A stretch of DNA of 64,000 bases from Edaphochlamys debaryana. Lineage: Eukaryota; Chlorophyta; Chlorophyceae; Chlamydomonadales. The position numbers were made by a program, and so were the translations under genes. Positions within the stretch are counted from its first letter, which is position 1; each line of letters opens with the position of its first letter. The notes under the pieces are model-generated. The model saw only the letters and a program-made list of their open reading frames with translations. It did no database searches and was not told the origin of the DNA. Location: the NCBI GenBank assembly GCA_016858145.1, contig JAEHOE010000008.1, forward strand, positions 744,001-808,000, written 5' to 3'. This document shows positions 1 through 11,692 of the stretch, one piece after another.

Positions 1-946
1 GAGCGCACTGCACTCTACGCGCCGGGCCGCTGGTCACGGTAACCGCCCTGGCTCAGTGAAGGCCGCTGGGGCAGGCTTCGTGGGAATCGTGGCCTGTGCC
101 CTCAGCGAGAACTCACGGACGGGGCCCGGCAAGGAGGGGCAAGGCTGCTGAGGCGCGGCAGGCTGTTGAGGGGCGGTGAGATCAGTGCTGAGGGCGGCGG
201 ACCTTGAGCTCGGGCCAAGGAAAGCTGGAATGTCAGGCGTGCGCCTGTGCTTGCAACGTTGCAAGCGTCCCGCTCCGCCTGCGTGCACTCGACCTACAGC
301 GGCAGCCCCGCTCTCCCCAAGCAGGTCGGCAGGAAGGGGGTCGCCGTGCACCAGGGGAGCAGCAAGCGTAGTACAGCCTGGATCGGTTTCAGCGCGACGG
401 CCCACGCAGCGAGAAATCCATGCTGATGCCCATAGCGACAGGCACAAGAAGTTACAAGCAAGAAGCAAGGCTCTGGCTCTAGCTTTTGGTCACGCTGAGC
501 GGGCTGGGACTTGAGAGATGGCGGGACACCTGTCGACCTGTGCCTCAGACCCGTTCCCGCACACTGGCGGACGACAAGCCTGCCCTGCCTTCCTCACATA
601 ATGTGTTCCTCAGCGCCTGCGGACCACCCCTTCCCTGCTCCAGCCCTCAGGTCGTGGAGCGCGGCGAGCCTTATCCTCAGCACAACCGAGGTCGCATGCC
701 CACACACGCAGCCCGCCAGTTCCACCGCGCACGACCCCATACGTACCCCTGCTGCCAGTGTCTCCTCAGCCCCACACCGCTCTCGCTCCTCTCTCGCCAG
801 CGTCCCGGTCCCACCCTCGACCCCATGCATGCATCAAGTCTTCACCACCCTGCATCGACCCCTCCCTCTCGAGTCTCGACCCCTTCCTCCGCCTTCCGCT
901 TCAACCCCTTACCAACCCCTGCCCACCTCCGCAGCGCTTCCGCCCC
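1..946. other. 3' flank of the hydrolase gene; no other gene seen
   Basis: This stretch lies downstream of the minus-strand hydrolase stop codon. Its part from about 430 upward is best read as that gene's 3' UTR, ending at the minus-strand TGTAA near 452. Open frames exist on both strands but show no recognisable protein family and no consistent splice structure. An 18-base perfect palindrome (GCTTGCAACGTTGCAAGC) lies at 249-266; its role is unknown. Confidence 0.5.
452..456 (-). terminator. TGTAA polyadenylation signal of the hydrolase gene
   Basis: The plus strand reads TTACA, giving the green-algal polyadenylation signal TGTAA on the minus strand about 490 bases after the hydrolase stop codon. 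That distance is normal for volvocine 3' UTRs. Confidence 0.5.
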
Positions 947-3900
947 TCACTCCTTGCCCAGCAGGTGCTTCCTCAGGAACCGCACCATGGCTCCAGAGCC
1001 CTGCTCCAGGTACACCCCCCGGTAGGCATCGAAGTGGCTGCACTTCAGCTCCTTATACTCAGCCCCGGGCACGGCCGCCGCCGCTGCCCGCACCGCCTCT
1101 ATCGGGCACAGACCGTCCTTGGACGCCGCCACAAAGAGGATCGGAACCGGTTGCGGCGTTGGCGGGGTGGCGGGGGAGCCCGGGCTGGAGGTGTCGGTTG
1201 TTTCCGTGGTGTCTGATGCGGCGGGTGAGAGCAGGTCGGGGGGGAGAGGCTTGCCGGCGGTGGCCAGGCGGTGGAGGGAGGTGATGGGGCGGTAAGAGGA
1301 GGACTCGAGGGCGAAGCGGGCGAGAATCAACGGCCGCCAACCGCCCTCGTACACCTGCGGCGTACGACACGGAGGTGACGGTTGCGCGCAAGAAGTGCGA
1401 GGAGTGTGGCCAGGGAGGGGATGTGCGCAGGTGTGGGTGTCAGGGCGCGCTGGACAGTGAAGTGCTGCCGGAGATGCGAGACGTGGCCCCAGATCATGCA
1501 GGGCCGGGCCTCGCGATGGGCATTGCGCCGTGGCGGGGGCACAGCAGGGACAGCCAACAGCCAGCGGGCTATGCTGCGCAGTATTGCCCATCTGGCTCGC
1601 TGCGCTCTTTTCCCTGGCCAGCGCAGCACGGGGCATGCAGGGCCACACAGGCCTGGCTGCCTTTGCAGGACCCCCTGCGGGACCGTACGTCCGTACCTTG
1701 GGGTGCTTGGAGAAGTAGGCCTGCAGCTCGTGGTCGCTGAGCTGCATGATGGCCAGCTCGCTGGGGGTGCCCACCAGCTGGGGGGCGGGGGGGCGGGGCG
1801 GGGGAATGGGATGGGATGAGCAGGAGCGGGGCTGCCAAGGCCATGGATGGAGAAAGGAAATAGCCGGCAGATGGAGCAGCGCGGGGCCTGGAGGCAGCCT
1901 GCCGAGAGAGGAGCCCTCGAGGCGCTTGTGGCGCAACCACACTGACTTTCCGTAATCGACAATCACCTTCCCATTACTTCTAGGTGCCCCAAGGCTGTAC
2001 GTGCCCCATAACTTTAGGTGCCTTCGCTCACCTTGAGGTAGGCCGGCACCCTCAGCTGGTTGGCGAAGCTGGCCCAGGCCGAGGGCCCCGGCGGCGGCAT
2101 GAGCTGGAACCGCTCCAGGGCCTCCACCGCCAGAGCCCGCGCCTTGTCGTGCAGGCCTGCAGGGGTGCCGTGGGGCCGGGAGGGTGTGTGTTAGCTTGCG
2201 TGGTGGAGGGCCTCAGGTTACCTTCCAGACGGGGAACTGCAGCTAGGCTGGCGCTACCATAATGCGGTACGCAGCTGGGGGAGGCCTGAGTGATAAGCAT
2301 TTGCTGGCTTGGGGCAGCGTCGGCCCTGCAGGTGCGGCCCCGCCGGGGGCCCTCACCTGCAGCCAGCAGGCGGAGGGTGGCGGGAAGGCCGCGGCGGCGC
2401 ACGGCGGCCCGGGAGGCGGCCATGCCGTCCAGGTGGGGCACCTGGGTGGGGGCGGGGGCAGGGGGGAGGGGGGCACGGCGTAGGCAGCAGGTCGGGGCTT
2501 CGGGCATTCCCCTCAGGCCGCGCCCATGCTGACCCCCGAAAGCAACCGGCTCTAGCCGCGGCTTCAGCTGCCCTGCTCTGGACTCCATTTGGCACGGGCT
2601 GACCATGACGTTCCGCTACGCGCACCATGATTTTCCTCCTGCCACCTCACTTCCTGCTTTCTATGCTGGACCACCGACGCACCCCGCAGGGGCCTGCAGC
2701 CTGCTGATGGCTCTTGCTACCCCACCCCCGAGCTCACACATCACCGCATCGCGCCTGGGCGGCGGGCCCCTACCCGCGGACTCAGACACGGCTGCGAAGT
2801 GGGTGCTGCGTGCGTGCCGATCGAGCTTTACCCTAACATCGACCAATCCTCTCGGTGACCCCTAACAGCCCGCAGCCTGCCACCCACCGACCCACCCACC
2901 GACCCACGCACCCGCCCACCCACCATGGAAATGATGGCGCTCACGCTGCCCGGCGGCAGGTCCGCGGCAGTGACCAGCACGTGACCACCCGCGAAGGACG
3001 TGCCCCACAGCGCCACCTGGGGTGGGGCAGAGAGGATGCCAAGGATGCGGGCGGGCGCGCGGGAGCTAGTGGTGGAGACGAGGTGGAGTGGGGAGATGCA
3101 GCATGGTGAGGGCATGGGGCGGTCGTGGCCCGCTGTAAACCGCCTGCGCCGGGGCCTGTCCTGTTTCCTGACGTTGCCCCTCCTTGTCAGAGCCCCTCAC
3201 CCGCTCTGTGTCAAAGTCCGGGCCCAGAGCACCACTCTGCAGAAGGGACAGAAGGGCATAGGCCGAGGCAGCGCTGGGCCAGGTGCCAGGGCCACCTCTG
3301 TCCCAGCTTGCAGACACCAGAACCTGCCCTCCCCGCGAAACAGCGCGCAGTGCTGGCGCAGAGGACCCACCGTGGCGAACTTAACGGCGGAGCGCCAGTC
3401 CTGCGACGCACAATGTTGTGCAGAGCGCAGCGGAGGCAAGGTTCTATCAGCTTTCGTCGCCTTTTCCTCGTGTGGTCAGCAGGCACGTCCGCAGATATGG
3501 ACACCACCCGCCCTCCCGACCCCACAGCCCGCCCTCGCCTCCAGGTGCCGGGCGGGGGACACCCAGTGCCGCGGCAGCCCCTCGCTGCCGCCGAAGGTGC
3601 GGTAGTCGAACACCAGCACGCCCATGCCGGCCGCCGCAAAGATGGCGGCAAAGGTCTGCGGCAGGATGAGGGCATGGTTCGTGTGGATGGCGGGGCGGGG
3701 GTGCGGGCGGGGGTGCGCACAACCTAGTCACCCTGCGTCTGCGCGGCGAGGGAAGAGCTAGATGTTGGCACAACGCTGGACGCAGAAATGACGCCCTGTG
3801 GCTACCTCCCGCTTAGCCCCAGCACACCTGGAGGCCCATCTCCTTTTGCGCACCGAGGCCGTGGCCCATGATCACGATCGGCCGTACGGGGTACGGCGGC

Positions 3901-4458
3901 ATGGCGGGATCTGATGCCGGGTCGATGGGCTCGTAGAACCACCTGGAACCAGGATCTCGAGTGTGAACGCAAATAAAGAGGTCGAGCGCAGCTATGACAT
4001 GGAAGTTGACTCACGGGTGAGACAGTTTGCTACAACACGTTCGCCCTCGGCAGCTCTCCCCCGTCTCGCATACGGGCTTTGTCGCTCTCAGACCGGCAGC
4101 GCAGAGCACCGCCGCGAGCCCATGCCGCCCGCCGCCTCACAGCCCTCTTGCCTCGGCCAGCGCAGCTCCAGCGGGCCCGGCAGGCCCCGGCCCCTTTTCC
4201 AGTCGCACGGTGGCCACCCCACACCCTCCCAACTGGCACTCACGCGTCGCAGTGGACGCCGCCGCCGCAGTCAAACTTGAGGTTGCGGCGCGTGTAGGGC
4301 TGGCTGTCGGCAGCGGTGATGGGTGCGGACGCGTTGGTTGCCGTGCGCACCCACTCCATGCCGTACACCACCTCCCTCTCGTACGGCAGGTGAAGGATGA
4401 AGGTCGCTAGGGACGCCAGCAGGGCGCCCGTGAGGGCGACTGTAGCAGGGAAGCGCAT
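947..4458 (-). CDS. Alpha/beta hydrolase, signal-anchored
   Basis: Ten exons: 4458-4244, 3942-3828, 3655-3539, 3400-3371, 3236-3201, 3016-2924, 2441-2357, 2156-2032, 1777-1697 and 1354-947, giving 434 residues with agreeing phases. Intron 3 uses a GC donor. Residues 1-25 form one hydrophobic segment, a signal peptide or membrane anchor. The catalytic triad can be read: nucleophile Ser178 in GTSFAGG, Asp379 in ASKDGLCP and His406 in CSHFDAY; MGHGLGAQ and FDYRTFGGS are the oxyanion-side and strand motifs typical of the fold. Residues 342-368 are a Pro/Ser/Thr-rich insert before the last strand. It resembles stand-alone dienelactone-hydrolase or peptidase S15-like enzymes, but the substrate cannot be told. 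It is divergent from the sirtuin gene, 439 bases away. The fold and triad are secure; the function is not. Confidence 0.85.
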
Positions 4459-4897
4459 TCTAGAGGGGCCCCCGGGGCAGAGGGGTGCTCAGGGTGGTTC
4501 GGCCCGCTGCCGAGAGGGTGGGGCCTGCCCGGCGCCAACGCGTGCCAGTTGCCGGTGTCCCCCTCCCCAGCAGTGAAACGCAAGCTATGTGCAGTCGTGT
4601 TTGTAAGCACAGGTCGACGTGGGTGGGCGGTGGGTGCAAGCCGATGGAGCCGGCTCGGCGCTGTGGTCCCAACGCAGTTGTGCCGTGCAGTCTTACGTAG
4701 TGCTATGTGAACCCTAGACGATCCAGGGTGGCAGCTCGGGGCGCCTTTACAGAAGCGCGTGGGGGCGAAGTGCGATGGCGTTGATCTACGCGGGACCGTC
4801 CGAGGGTTCCGGGTGCTGTCTTCGCCCGCGTACGCTGCACGGGCACTCTGAAGTCTTCGCTAAGAACCACCTACGCTGCACAAGCAGTGACCGGGCG
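4459..4897. promoter_or_regulatory. Shared upstream region of hydrolase and sirtuin
   Basis: The 439 bases between the two divergent start codons must carry both 5' UTRs and core promoters. No convincing TATA box was found. An in-frame upstream ATG at 4775 could lengthen the sirtuin by 41 residues. Confidence 0.4.
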
Positions 4898-7647
4898 ATG
4901 TTGTCTTCGCTGCCCAAAACCGCGACTCGCGCGGCCAGGGCCGCAGGCGCACCCGATGTGAGCATGTGGCAAAGAGTAGCTGCTGGGCGAGCAGCCGTCG
5001 CGAGTCACGCGGCGCCATCCGCAGCACCCATCTCCAACCGGGACCTGGACGCGCTGGTTGGCGTAATTCGTGAAGCAAACAGCGTGGTCGTGCTCACGGG
5101 CGCGGGCTGCTCGACCGAGTCAGGTAAGGGAGGTGCGCCCCACGCCCACACACGCGGCGCCACGCCGCCCACGTAGGGCCTTAAGGCCCAGCCGCTTTGC
5201 GGCCGACGCTCCCGTGACCAGGGCCCTTCCTCCTCCTAGGCGTGCCCGACTACCGGTCCCCTAATGGTGCGTACTCCACCGGCTTCAAGCCCATGACGCA
5301 TCAGGTAGGGCGGGAGGGAAATAAGCGCGGGCGAACGCAAGATGATTACCATGAGCCCTTCCACACCCCCAAGGGAGTGAGAGGTGGAGTGTGCCAGTTC
5401 CTGTCCATCCTCACTCACCTGTTCCAGGTGATGACACGCCACCCTCTGCATCCCGCCCACAGGAGTTCCTGCGGCGGCCCGAAAACCGCGCCCGCTACTG
5501 GGCCCGCTCCTTCTACGGCTGGCCCCGCTTCTCCGCCACACGCCCTAACGCTGCGCACTATGCCCTGGCTGAGCTGGAGGAGCGGGTGGGCTCGGCTGGG
5601 GTGTATCTGACTTTGGACTCGGAATCCACTACCATTATGCTATCGCTGGGCCCACTCCCAAGTCCCATCCACGACACACCCCACTACCCACACTGGCTTG
5701 GCAATTTGCATCCACCTGCCCCCTCCTGCCCTACCTAAACACACAGGGCTGGGTGCATGGCCTCATCACGCAGAACGTGGACCGACTGCACTCGGCCGCG
5801 GGCAGCCGGGAGGTCATCGAGCTGCACGGCAGCTCACACAGGTGGGGCGGGCGGGCGGGCGAGCGCCCCTTCTTGAGGCCCGGGATTGCTGCTTGAGTCG
5901 TTTAGAAGATGATGAGCCGTGGCTTGGGTCTTGGGATCACATCCCCACCTTTGAGAGGCTGTCCGCTAATGTATGCAAACGGCAGAGGTTACAGATGTGA
6001 TTGCTAACCGCCATAACCATCCGCGCTTCTTCCTGCTATGGCAGGGTGACGTGCCTCGGCTGCGGAGCCACCTCGCCGCGCACCGCCGTGCAGAGCACCC
6101 TGGAGCGACTTAATCCTGCCGCTGCGGCGCACTCAGCGGCGCTGGCGGCGCTGCCCCTGGACGCGGCCCGGGAGCGGCAGGCGGAACTGCGGATCGGGAG
6201 CAGCTCGGACGCCATGAAGGTGGTGAGTCAGGCAGGATGCGACACGGGGCCCGCAGCGGGATCAGTTGGGCCCAATGTGGGCACTTGGGCCTGGCTTGGG
6301 CCGACTGGTGTGAGGCAGCACGTCGTTCAAAAGGCTGAGCCAGGCACCCGCAGCCGGACCGGTCCGGGATCCTTCCCTTCGGCGTAGCGTCAGAGGACGC
6401 TATGTGTTACATAGAATGCCGCCGGTGGGGGCTAGGTGCGGAAGTTTATGCAAACCGGGAAGAACACTTCTGATCCCTTCGTATCCCTGCAGGCCGTCAG
6501 CCTCCCGGCCGCGGCGCCTTCCGCGGGCTCCGCTCCGATGCAGCGCCCCGACGGCGACGTGGAGCTGGCGGACGCAGGGGTGGGCTTCCGGGTGCCGCCC
6601 TGCCCCGACTGCGGCGGCGTGCTGAAGCCCGACGTCGTGTTTTTTGTGAGGCGGGGAGGTGGTTGACCGGTGTTCTTCTCGAGGGGAGGCGGTGGTGGTG
6701 GAGGGTGGCGTAGCGATGCCACGTGGCGCAACCCCACTCAGCGGACAGCATGTGAAGTCTGCCTGGCCGCATCCCTGCCCCAGGGAGACAACATCCCTCA
6801 GGAGCGCAAGGACAGGTACGGCCCGGGAGGTGGGCGCGTGGCGGGAGTGTGTGTGGGGGGTAGGGGTGCCAGCATGGGGCGCCAGGCCAGCCTGGGCGCT
6901 GCCAGCCTGCTGGCCCTCGCTCCAGCTTCCTCCCGTACGCACATCCACACATCCTTGCGCACCCAAGCTGGCGCCCTACGCGGCTGACCCCATCCTTCAC
7001 CTCGCCTCCGCCCCCCAGGGCCGCAGCAATGGCGGCCAGCGCGGACCTGCTCCTGGTGGTGGGGTCCAGGTGGGGCGGGGCGGGAGGTAACGGGCTGTGT
7101 CAAGCCCGGCTTGACACATCGATCCTGCCCCCTTCATCGCACAATAAACCGGGGTCGTCATCGTGCCGACCAGCCTAGGCCCGGCTCCATGCCCTGCGCT
7201 TTGTGACCTCCTTCCTTCCAAATCCCTCCTTAAACCCCCCTTGTGACATTCTCCCCACAGCCTGGCTGTCTACTCGGCCTTCCGGCTGGTCGAGGCGGGG
7301 GCGCGGGCGGGGGCGGCCCTGGCGGTGGTCAATGTGGGCCCCACGCGGGCGGACGCCCTGGCCAGCATCAAGGCAAGCCGGGGGGCCGGGGCTGGAGCCA
7401 AGACATGGGACTTGGGTCCGGCCCGGTGGGGTGCACGGAAGCTGACTTGGGACACGCGTTGGTGCTCGCAGCTCGGGGCATAGTTCCAGGGCGGTTGTGA
7501 AACAAGTGCTTGTACCCTTCGTCGCTGCTCCCGGACCAACCCCGTTGCCCCCGGCCCCGACTCCAGGTGGAGGCGCGCGCAGGGGAGGTGCTGGCCCGGC
7601 TGGCCCGCCACCCCGACCTGCTGCTGCCGCGCCTGGCCCTGGCCTAG
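4898..7647 (+). CDS. Class II sirtuin (SIRT4-like), organelle-targeted
   Basis: Exons 4898-5123, 5240-5304, 5463-5585, 5747-5841, 6045-6222, 6493-6645, 6784-6815, 7019-7069, 7261-7372 and 7567-7647 give 371 residues. Sirtuins are NAD-dependent deacylases or ADP-ribosyltransferases. Visible motifs: GAG at 68-70 in [16 protein letters not shown] (NAD binding), TQNVDRLH at 146-153, catalytic His165 in IELHGSSH, zinc pairs Cys173/Cys176 and Cys266/Cys269, GDNIPQER, and VVGSSLAVY. The GVPDYR and GDNIPQER forms fit class II (SIRT4) enzymes. The first 40 residues are Arg/Ala/Ser-rich without acids, like a mitochondrial or plastid transit peptide; this is why the ATG at 4898 was preferred over the one at 4775. 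Intron 9 has a GC donor (AAG|GCAAGC). The zinc pairs are 89 residues apart, longer than usual, because of an Ala-rich insert. Confidence 0.9.
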
Positions 7648-7804
7648 GCGGGGGCCCCGGGCCCGGGCCCTTGCGATGCTGGCTGGACTGCCTGCCCCGG
7701 GCCCTGGGCCGACCCCTTGCAGCCCAGCCTCAAGGCGGGGGCCCAGGCGAGGCTGACGCGTGCACGCAGTGAGCCGCGGGCCCTGGGAGTGGAGCCGCGG
7801 TGCT

Positions 7805-7849
7805 CAGGCCCAGGCCCAGGCCCAGGCCCAGGCCCAGGCGCAGGCGCAG
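7805..7849. repeat. CAGGCC hexanucleotide microsatellite
   Basis: About seven copies of CAGGCC, the last ones mutated to CAGGCG, about 160 bases past the sirtuin stop. Confidence 0.85.
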
Positions 7850-8253
7850 CGGTGCGGGGCGAGCCGCCGCGGCGTTGAGGCTGGGGCTGTGGGCGCAGTT
7901 GGCGGCCGGGAATCCCCTTGCGGCGCAGCCACACGCAGCACTGGCGATGGAAATACGCAGCCTTCAGCCTTCGGCTGCCAGAAAGGGTTCCAGGCGTGTC
8001 AAACTGGGCGCGTTGCGCGCCTGGTAAGCATCCCACCTGGGACCCGACTGAGCTGCGGCAAGTGCCTCAGCCCGGTTGCCTGGTGCCCGGGGGCTGCTGC
8101 GAGCGCCCTATGCCGGCTGCGCCTGCCGCGGTGGAGAGTGCATACCCCCCACGCACGCGCCTCGGGTGGGCCACCCACTACCGGAGCAGCATCCTGCCCG
8201 AGCGGGATCCCCCAACATGACCGGCGGCATCGGCCAGCCACTCCCCTAAGGCT

Positions 8254-8301
8254 AGCCTGAGGCACTCTTCCCCAGTGAGCCTGAGGCTCTCTTCCCCAGT
8301 G
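8254..8301. repeat. Two tandem copies of a 24-bp unit
   Basis: The unit AGCCTGAGGCNCTCTTCCCC plus AGTG is repeated head to tail, with one difference between the copies. Confidence 0.9.
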
Positions 8302-9657
8302 AGGACGTCAAGCTGGTGCGGGCTCTCGGCGCAGGCACTGGTGCAGATCGCGGGATGACCGGAGCTGCCGGCGCGGGGGGCTGACCCGGGGCTGCCGGGG
8401 CCTCGTCGCCGTTCTCTGGCGCCTTGCTCAGCTCAGGTGGACGTTTCCGACAACCGGGGGAGTCATCCGGCTGTCGGGAAGGTAAGGATTGCAGGGACGG
8501 GTGCACTCATGCAGCTCTTACTTTATACATACCCCGGGTGCTTCCCGACCGGGTGTTGGGTGCCGCCTCGACTCTTCTCCCAGAGCCCTCGGGCAGCATG
8601 TCAAACGCCCTGCCTTGCCTGCCGTCCAGGCTGGTCCGGATGGCGTGCATGTGGTCTCGGATGGACGGATGGCCTGCCTTCCCGAGGTTCCCCAGGTATG
8701 GATAAGAGGATGACGATGCGTTTGGGCTGGGGCCTTGGGTGGTTGGGGAGTTATGCGTTTACGGGAGGCTGCGGGTTGGGCAAAGGTGCCGGGAAGGCGC
8801 TGGAGGTGCAGGTGCTCTGGAGACAGACACGAGATGCACCTGTACTTCGGGTTGGTGGGACTCTGACACTGCACTTCTGCGCCCTGAGCTGGCGCGCCGT
8901 CGAGTGACTTGCATCCTCCGTTCCCTTCCCACGTAGGCGGGCAGGCAGCCTTGCGCGTTGGTGCAGAATCTGCTTTCCTCGGGGAGCAGTCCCCGAGAGG
9001 AGAGCACACACACGTCGAGGCGGAGCACCCGCCCTTGAGGAGCAACGCCCCCTTGCATCCCCCCCTGGAGCAGGAGCCGCTGCCCTGGAGCCGGGGAAGC
9101 CGTTGGCAGGCAGCCGTTTGTGAGCGCTTGCGGGCTGCGATGACTGTCTGGGGCGGGAGAGGGTGACGGCGCCTTCTTCGCCGCTATGGCCACAGGCCGT
9201 CACAGGATACTGCATGGTACTTGACTGGCTCGGCAGCGAATGGCGCTGCACACAGGCGCTGGCGGATTGAGCTGCGGTTTTGGAGACGAAGGTGTAGGCA
9301 GGGGCCCGGGGAAGGCGGCTCGAGGCGAGGGGGAAAGAGGGGCAAGGCGGCTCCCCATCTGGCAGGCCCAAGTCTACGGGCCGTGGGCGCGTTGTGTTCG
9401 TATGCATACAGGCTGCTGTCGGGTGAAGCTGGGCTGGCCGGGCAGGCCACGATGGTGTTGGCGTTGGAATGGGGATCGTTCGTTGATAAGGGCACGCTTG
9501 AGCGCGCTGGCGCTGTCCTACACTTCTCTATACACAGACTTACCTACTGATTAGCATATACGCGTTGCTGTAGCTAGCTTTCATAGGGCCAAGCGCCTGA
9601 ACGACCATCTTCTTCCAGGCCGGGCGCTTGTTGCTTCTTCGACTCTTCTTCTTAGTT

Positions 9658-9693
9658 TTGTAGCACAGAGAAGCATTGTAGCACAGAGAAGCA
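9658..9693. repeat. Two tandem copies of an 18-bp unit in the HAD 5' region
   Basis: TTGTAGCACAGAGAAGCA occurs twice in direct succession, 33 bases before the HAD start codon. Confidence 0.9.
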
Positions 9694-9726
9694 AAGCTGG
9701 GGCGTAGTTCTTTCGGCGGAGGAGCA

Positions 9727-11692
9727 ATGACCGTGGGAAGTGGAATCCCTGGCAAGCACCAGGGCGGCCTCAAGGTCCCGAAGGTCCTGCTCTTCGACTT
9801 GGATGACACGCTATACAGGTAACTGGCGTGTAAAGGCCAGCGAGCTTCAAAGGGGGCCTCGCCCAGCGTTCTACCGCTCGCGCCCCGCAGGTGCCATAAG
9901 ATTCCTGCCATTGTGAAGGAGCGCATCTCAGGTGCGTTCTGCGTTGCGCTGGGCTCGCCGGGGCTTGCGCGGTGGAAGCCGCGTCAAGCCCCATCGACTC
10001 TTCGCTTTTCAGCGGAGGGCCGGGCGGCCGCGTTGCGTTGGGGAAGAGTAGTAAGAGCGTACAGTGGATGTGGTGTGGCCCCAGCGCGGCCTGAAGCGCT
10101 TGTAAGGCCCAGCTGGAGTGGTCTCGCCTGGGAGGCATATGCGTCGCTACAGTAGCGACAACGCAGGTTACGCAGCACAGGGGTTCAGTCCAGAGTCGCT
10201 GTGTCGGATACTTGGATGGGGCGAGCAGAACCCTGGATGCCCACTGGCCCCCGCAGTCGGGCGCTATGGCGGAGCGTCAAGCGCCAGCTTGGGGTCTTGG
10301 GACTGCAGCGGGAGTGCGTGTGTCTCAACCAGGCCTCGAGCCGTTGTGTCTTACCCCGCCCCCCTCCCCCCGCCCCCGCAGCGTACATGCTCCAAAAGCT
10401 TGGGTACAAGGCGGAGGAGGTTGCCGCTAAGACCACGGAGCTATACCTCTCGCACGGGACAACGTTGGCTGGCCTCGTGGTGGGTGCTGGTGGGGTGGTG
10501 GGAGTGGGCCCTGAGCTCAAGGAGGGGTCGACAGGGCTGCAGCTTGGGCCACTGCAGCGTGCTAACCTGAACCATCCCTCCTCCACCCGGGGTCTGGAAC
10601 TAACAGGCGAGCGGGCACAAGATTGACTTTGATGACTGGCACGAGTTCGTGCACCAGGTGGGTGGCTTTGGACCTGGGGGCCTGGGCCATGGGACAACGC
10701 CATAGAGACCTCTCAGAACCGGGGCCAACGCGTCCGTCGATTCGAGCTGTGCCCAATGAGTGCGGCCCTTCGGCTCCTTGGCCGCAGCCCACAATCGCGA
10801 TAGGGCTCGATGGCCAGGGAGGCAGGTGCCTCTCTTGTTGCGCGACTCTGGGCAAGGCTTAACCCGCCCGCGCTGCATCGCCTCACCCGTCCCCTGGCGC
10901 ATGATTTGCAAAATCGTCCCCATCCCGTTTTCTCCCGTGCACCGCAGGGCGCTCTGGACTACGACACCCTGCTGCACCCCGACCCCTCCCTACGCGACAT
11001 CCTCTGCTCCATCGACCTGCCCAAGTATATCCTCACCAACGCCAACCGCGTGCACACGGAGCTCTGCCTCAAGCGCCTGGGCATCAGCGACTGCTTCCAG
11101 GTGCGCAATCCCGGCTGTAACGCGTACCGTACGTAGCATGCGCGCAACTCCGTGCTGAGAGATAATTGCCTTCCCCTGCTTGGGGAAACAGCACGCTCGA
11201 GAAGAAATGTGTCCTCGTTCTGACCCTCTCGGACACCTCACCCTACGCCCCTCGTGCCATTCCCTCCAGGGCATGTTCTACTTTGAGAACGTGATGGAGA
11301 TGGCGCCGCAGCACGGCATTGACGTGACGCACAGCGTGCTGTGCAAGCCCGACCCGCGCACGTACACGGTGGTGTGCGAGCTGCTGGGCGTGGCGGCGCA
11401 TGACGTACTCTTCTTTGACGACTCGATCCGCAACGTGGCGTCGGCGCATTCGCTGGGCATGATGACGGTGCTCGTGGGCGTCCCGCCTGAGAAGTCGGGT
11501 ACCCGCGGGGAGGGGTACGACCTGGCCCTCCCCACGCTGCACCAGCTGCCGGACGCGCTCCCTGCGTTGTTGGACCAGCCGGGGCTGGTGCATGACGACT
11601 CGCTGCACCACCTGCACGCGGGGCCGGGGGAAACGCTGGCGACGGCTGCGTCGGGCAGCCAGCCGAGCGTGGTGGCGGTGCCGGCGTCGTAA
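9727..11692 (+). CDS. HAD-family pyrimidine 5'-nucleotidase-like hydrolase
   Basis: Six exons (9727-9818, 9891-9931, 10382-10479, 10607-10657, 10948-11100, 11270-11692) encode 285 residues. All four HAD motifs are present: nucleophile Asp24 and acid Asp26 in LFDLDDTLY, Thr124 in YILTNANR, Lys171 in LCKPDPRTY, and Asp195/Asp196 in LFFDDSIRN. The DLDDTLY motif, the small helical cap starting at CHKIPAIV and the ILTNAN motif match the plant/fungal SDT1/PHM8 group, which dephosphorylates pyrimidine nucleoside monophosphates or lysophosphatidate; substrate choice here is inference. The last 60 residues after VLVGVPPEK are low-complexity and probably outside the fold. No targeting peptide is obvious, so a cytosolic or nuclear location is likely. 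A TGTAA at 12356 would end its mRNA. Confidence 0.88.

Larger units (their letters stand above)
7648..9726. other. Intergenic region without a supported gene
   Basis: The start is probably sirtuin 3' UTR and the end is the 5' region of the HAD gene. Long frames occur (for example minus 8751-9407, 218 codons), but they lack domain similarity, splice logic or consistent codon use. Short repeats at 7805, 8254 and 9658 are listed separately. No TGTAA was found for the sirtuin. Confidence 0.45.

Noticed and set aside
249..266. 18-bp palindrome as a terminator or operator
   Set aside because: No T-run, no gene boundary and no second copy; may be chance.
947..1966. Single 339-codon minus-strand ORF as a whole gene
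   Set aside because: Only its 3' part (1354-947) and a middle piece (1777-1697) are coding; the remainder is intron, shown by splice sites and the triad order of the hydrolase.
4775..4897. Upstream in-frame ATG of the sirtuin
   Set aside because: The extension has acidic and His-rich residues unlike a transit peptide, while the ATG at 4898 gives a typical one; not excluded without 5' data.
8751..9407. 218-codon minus-strand ORF in the gap after the sirtuin
   Set aside because: No similarity, no splice structure, no start context; long frames are expected by chance at this GC content.
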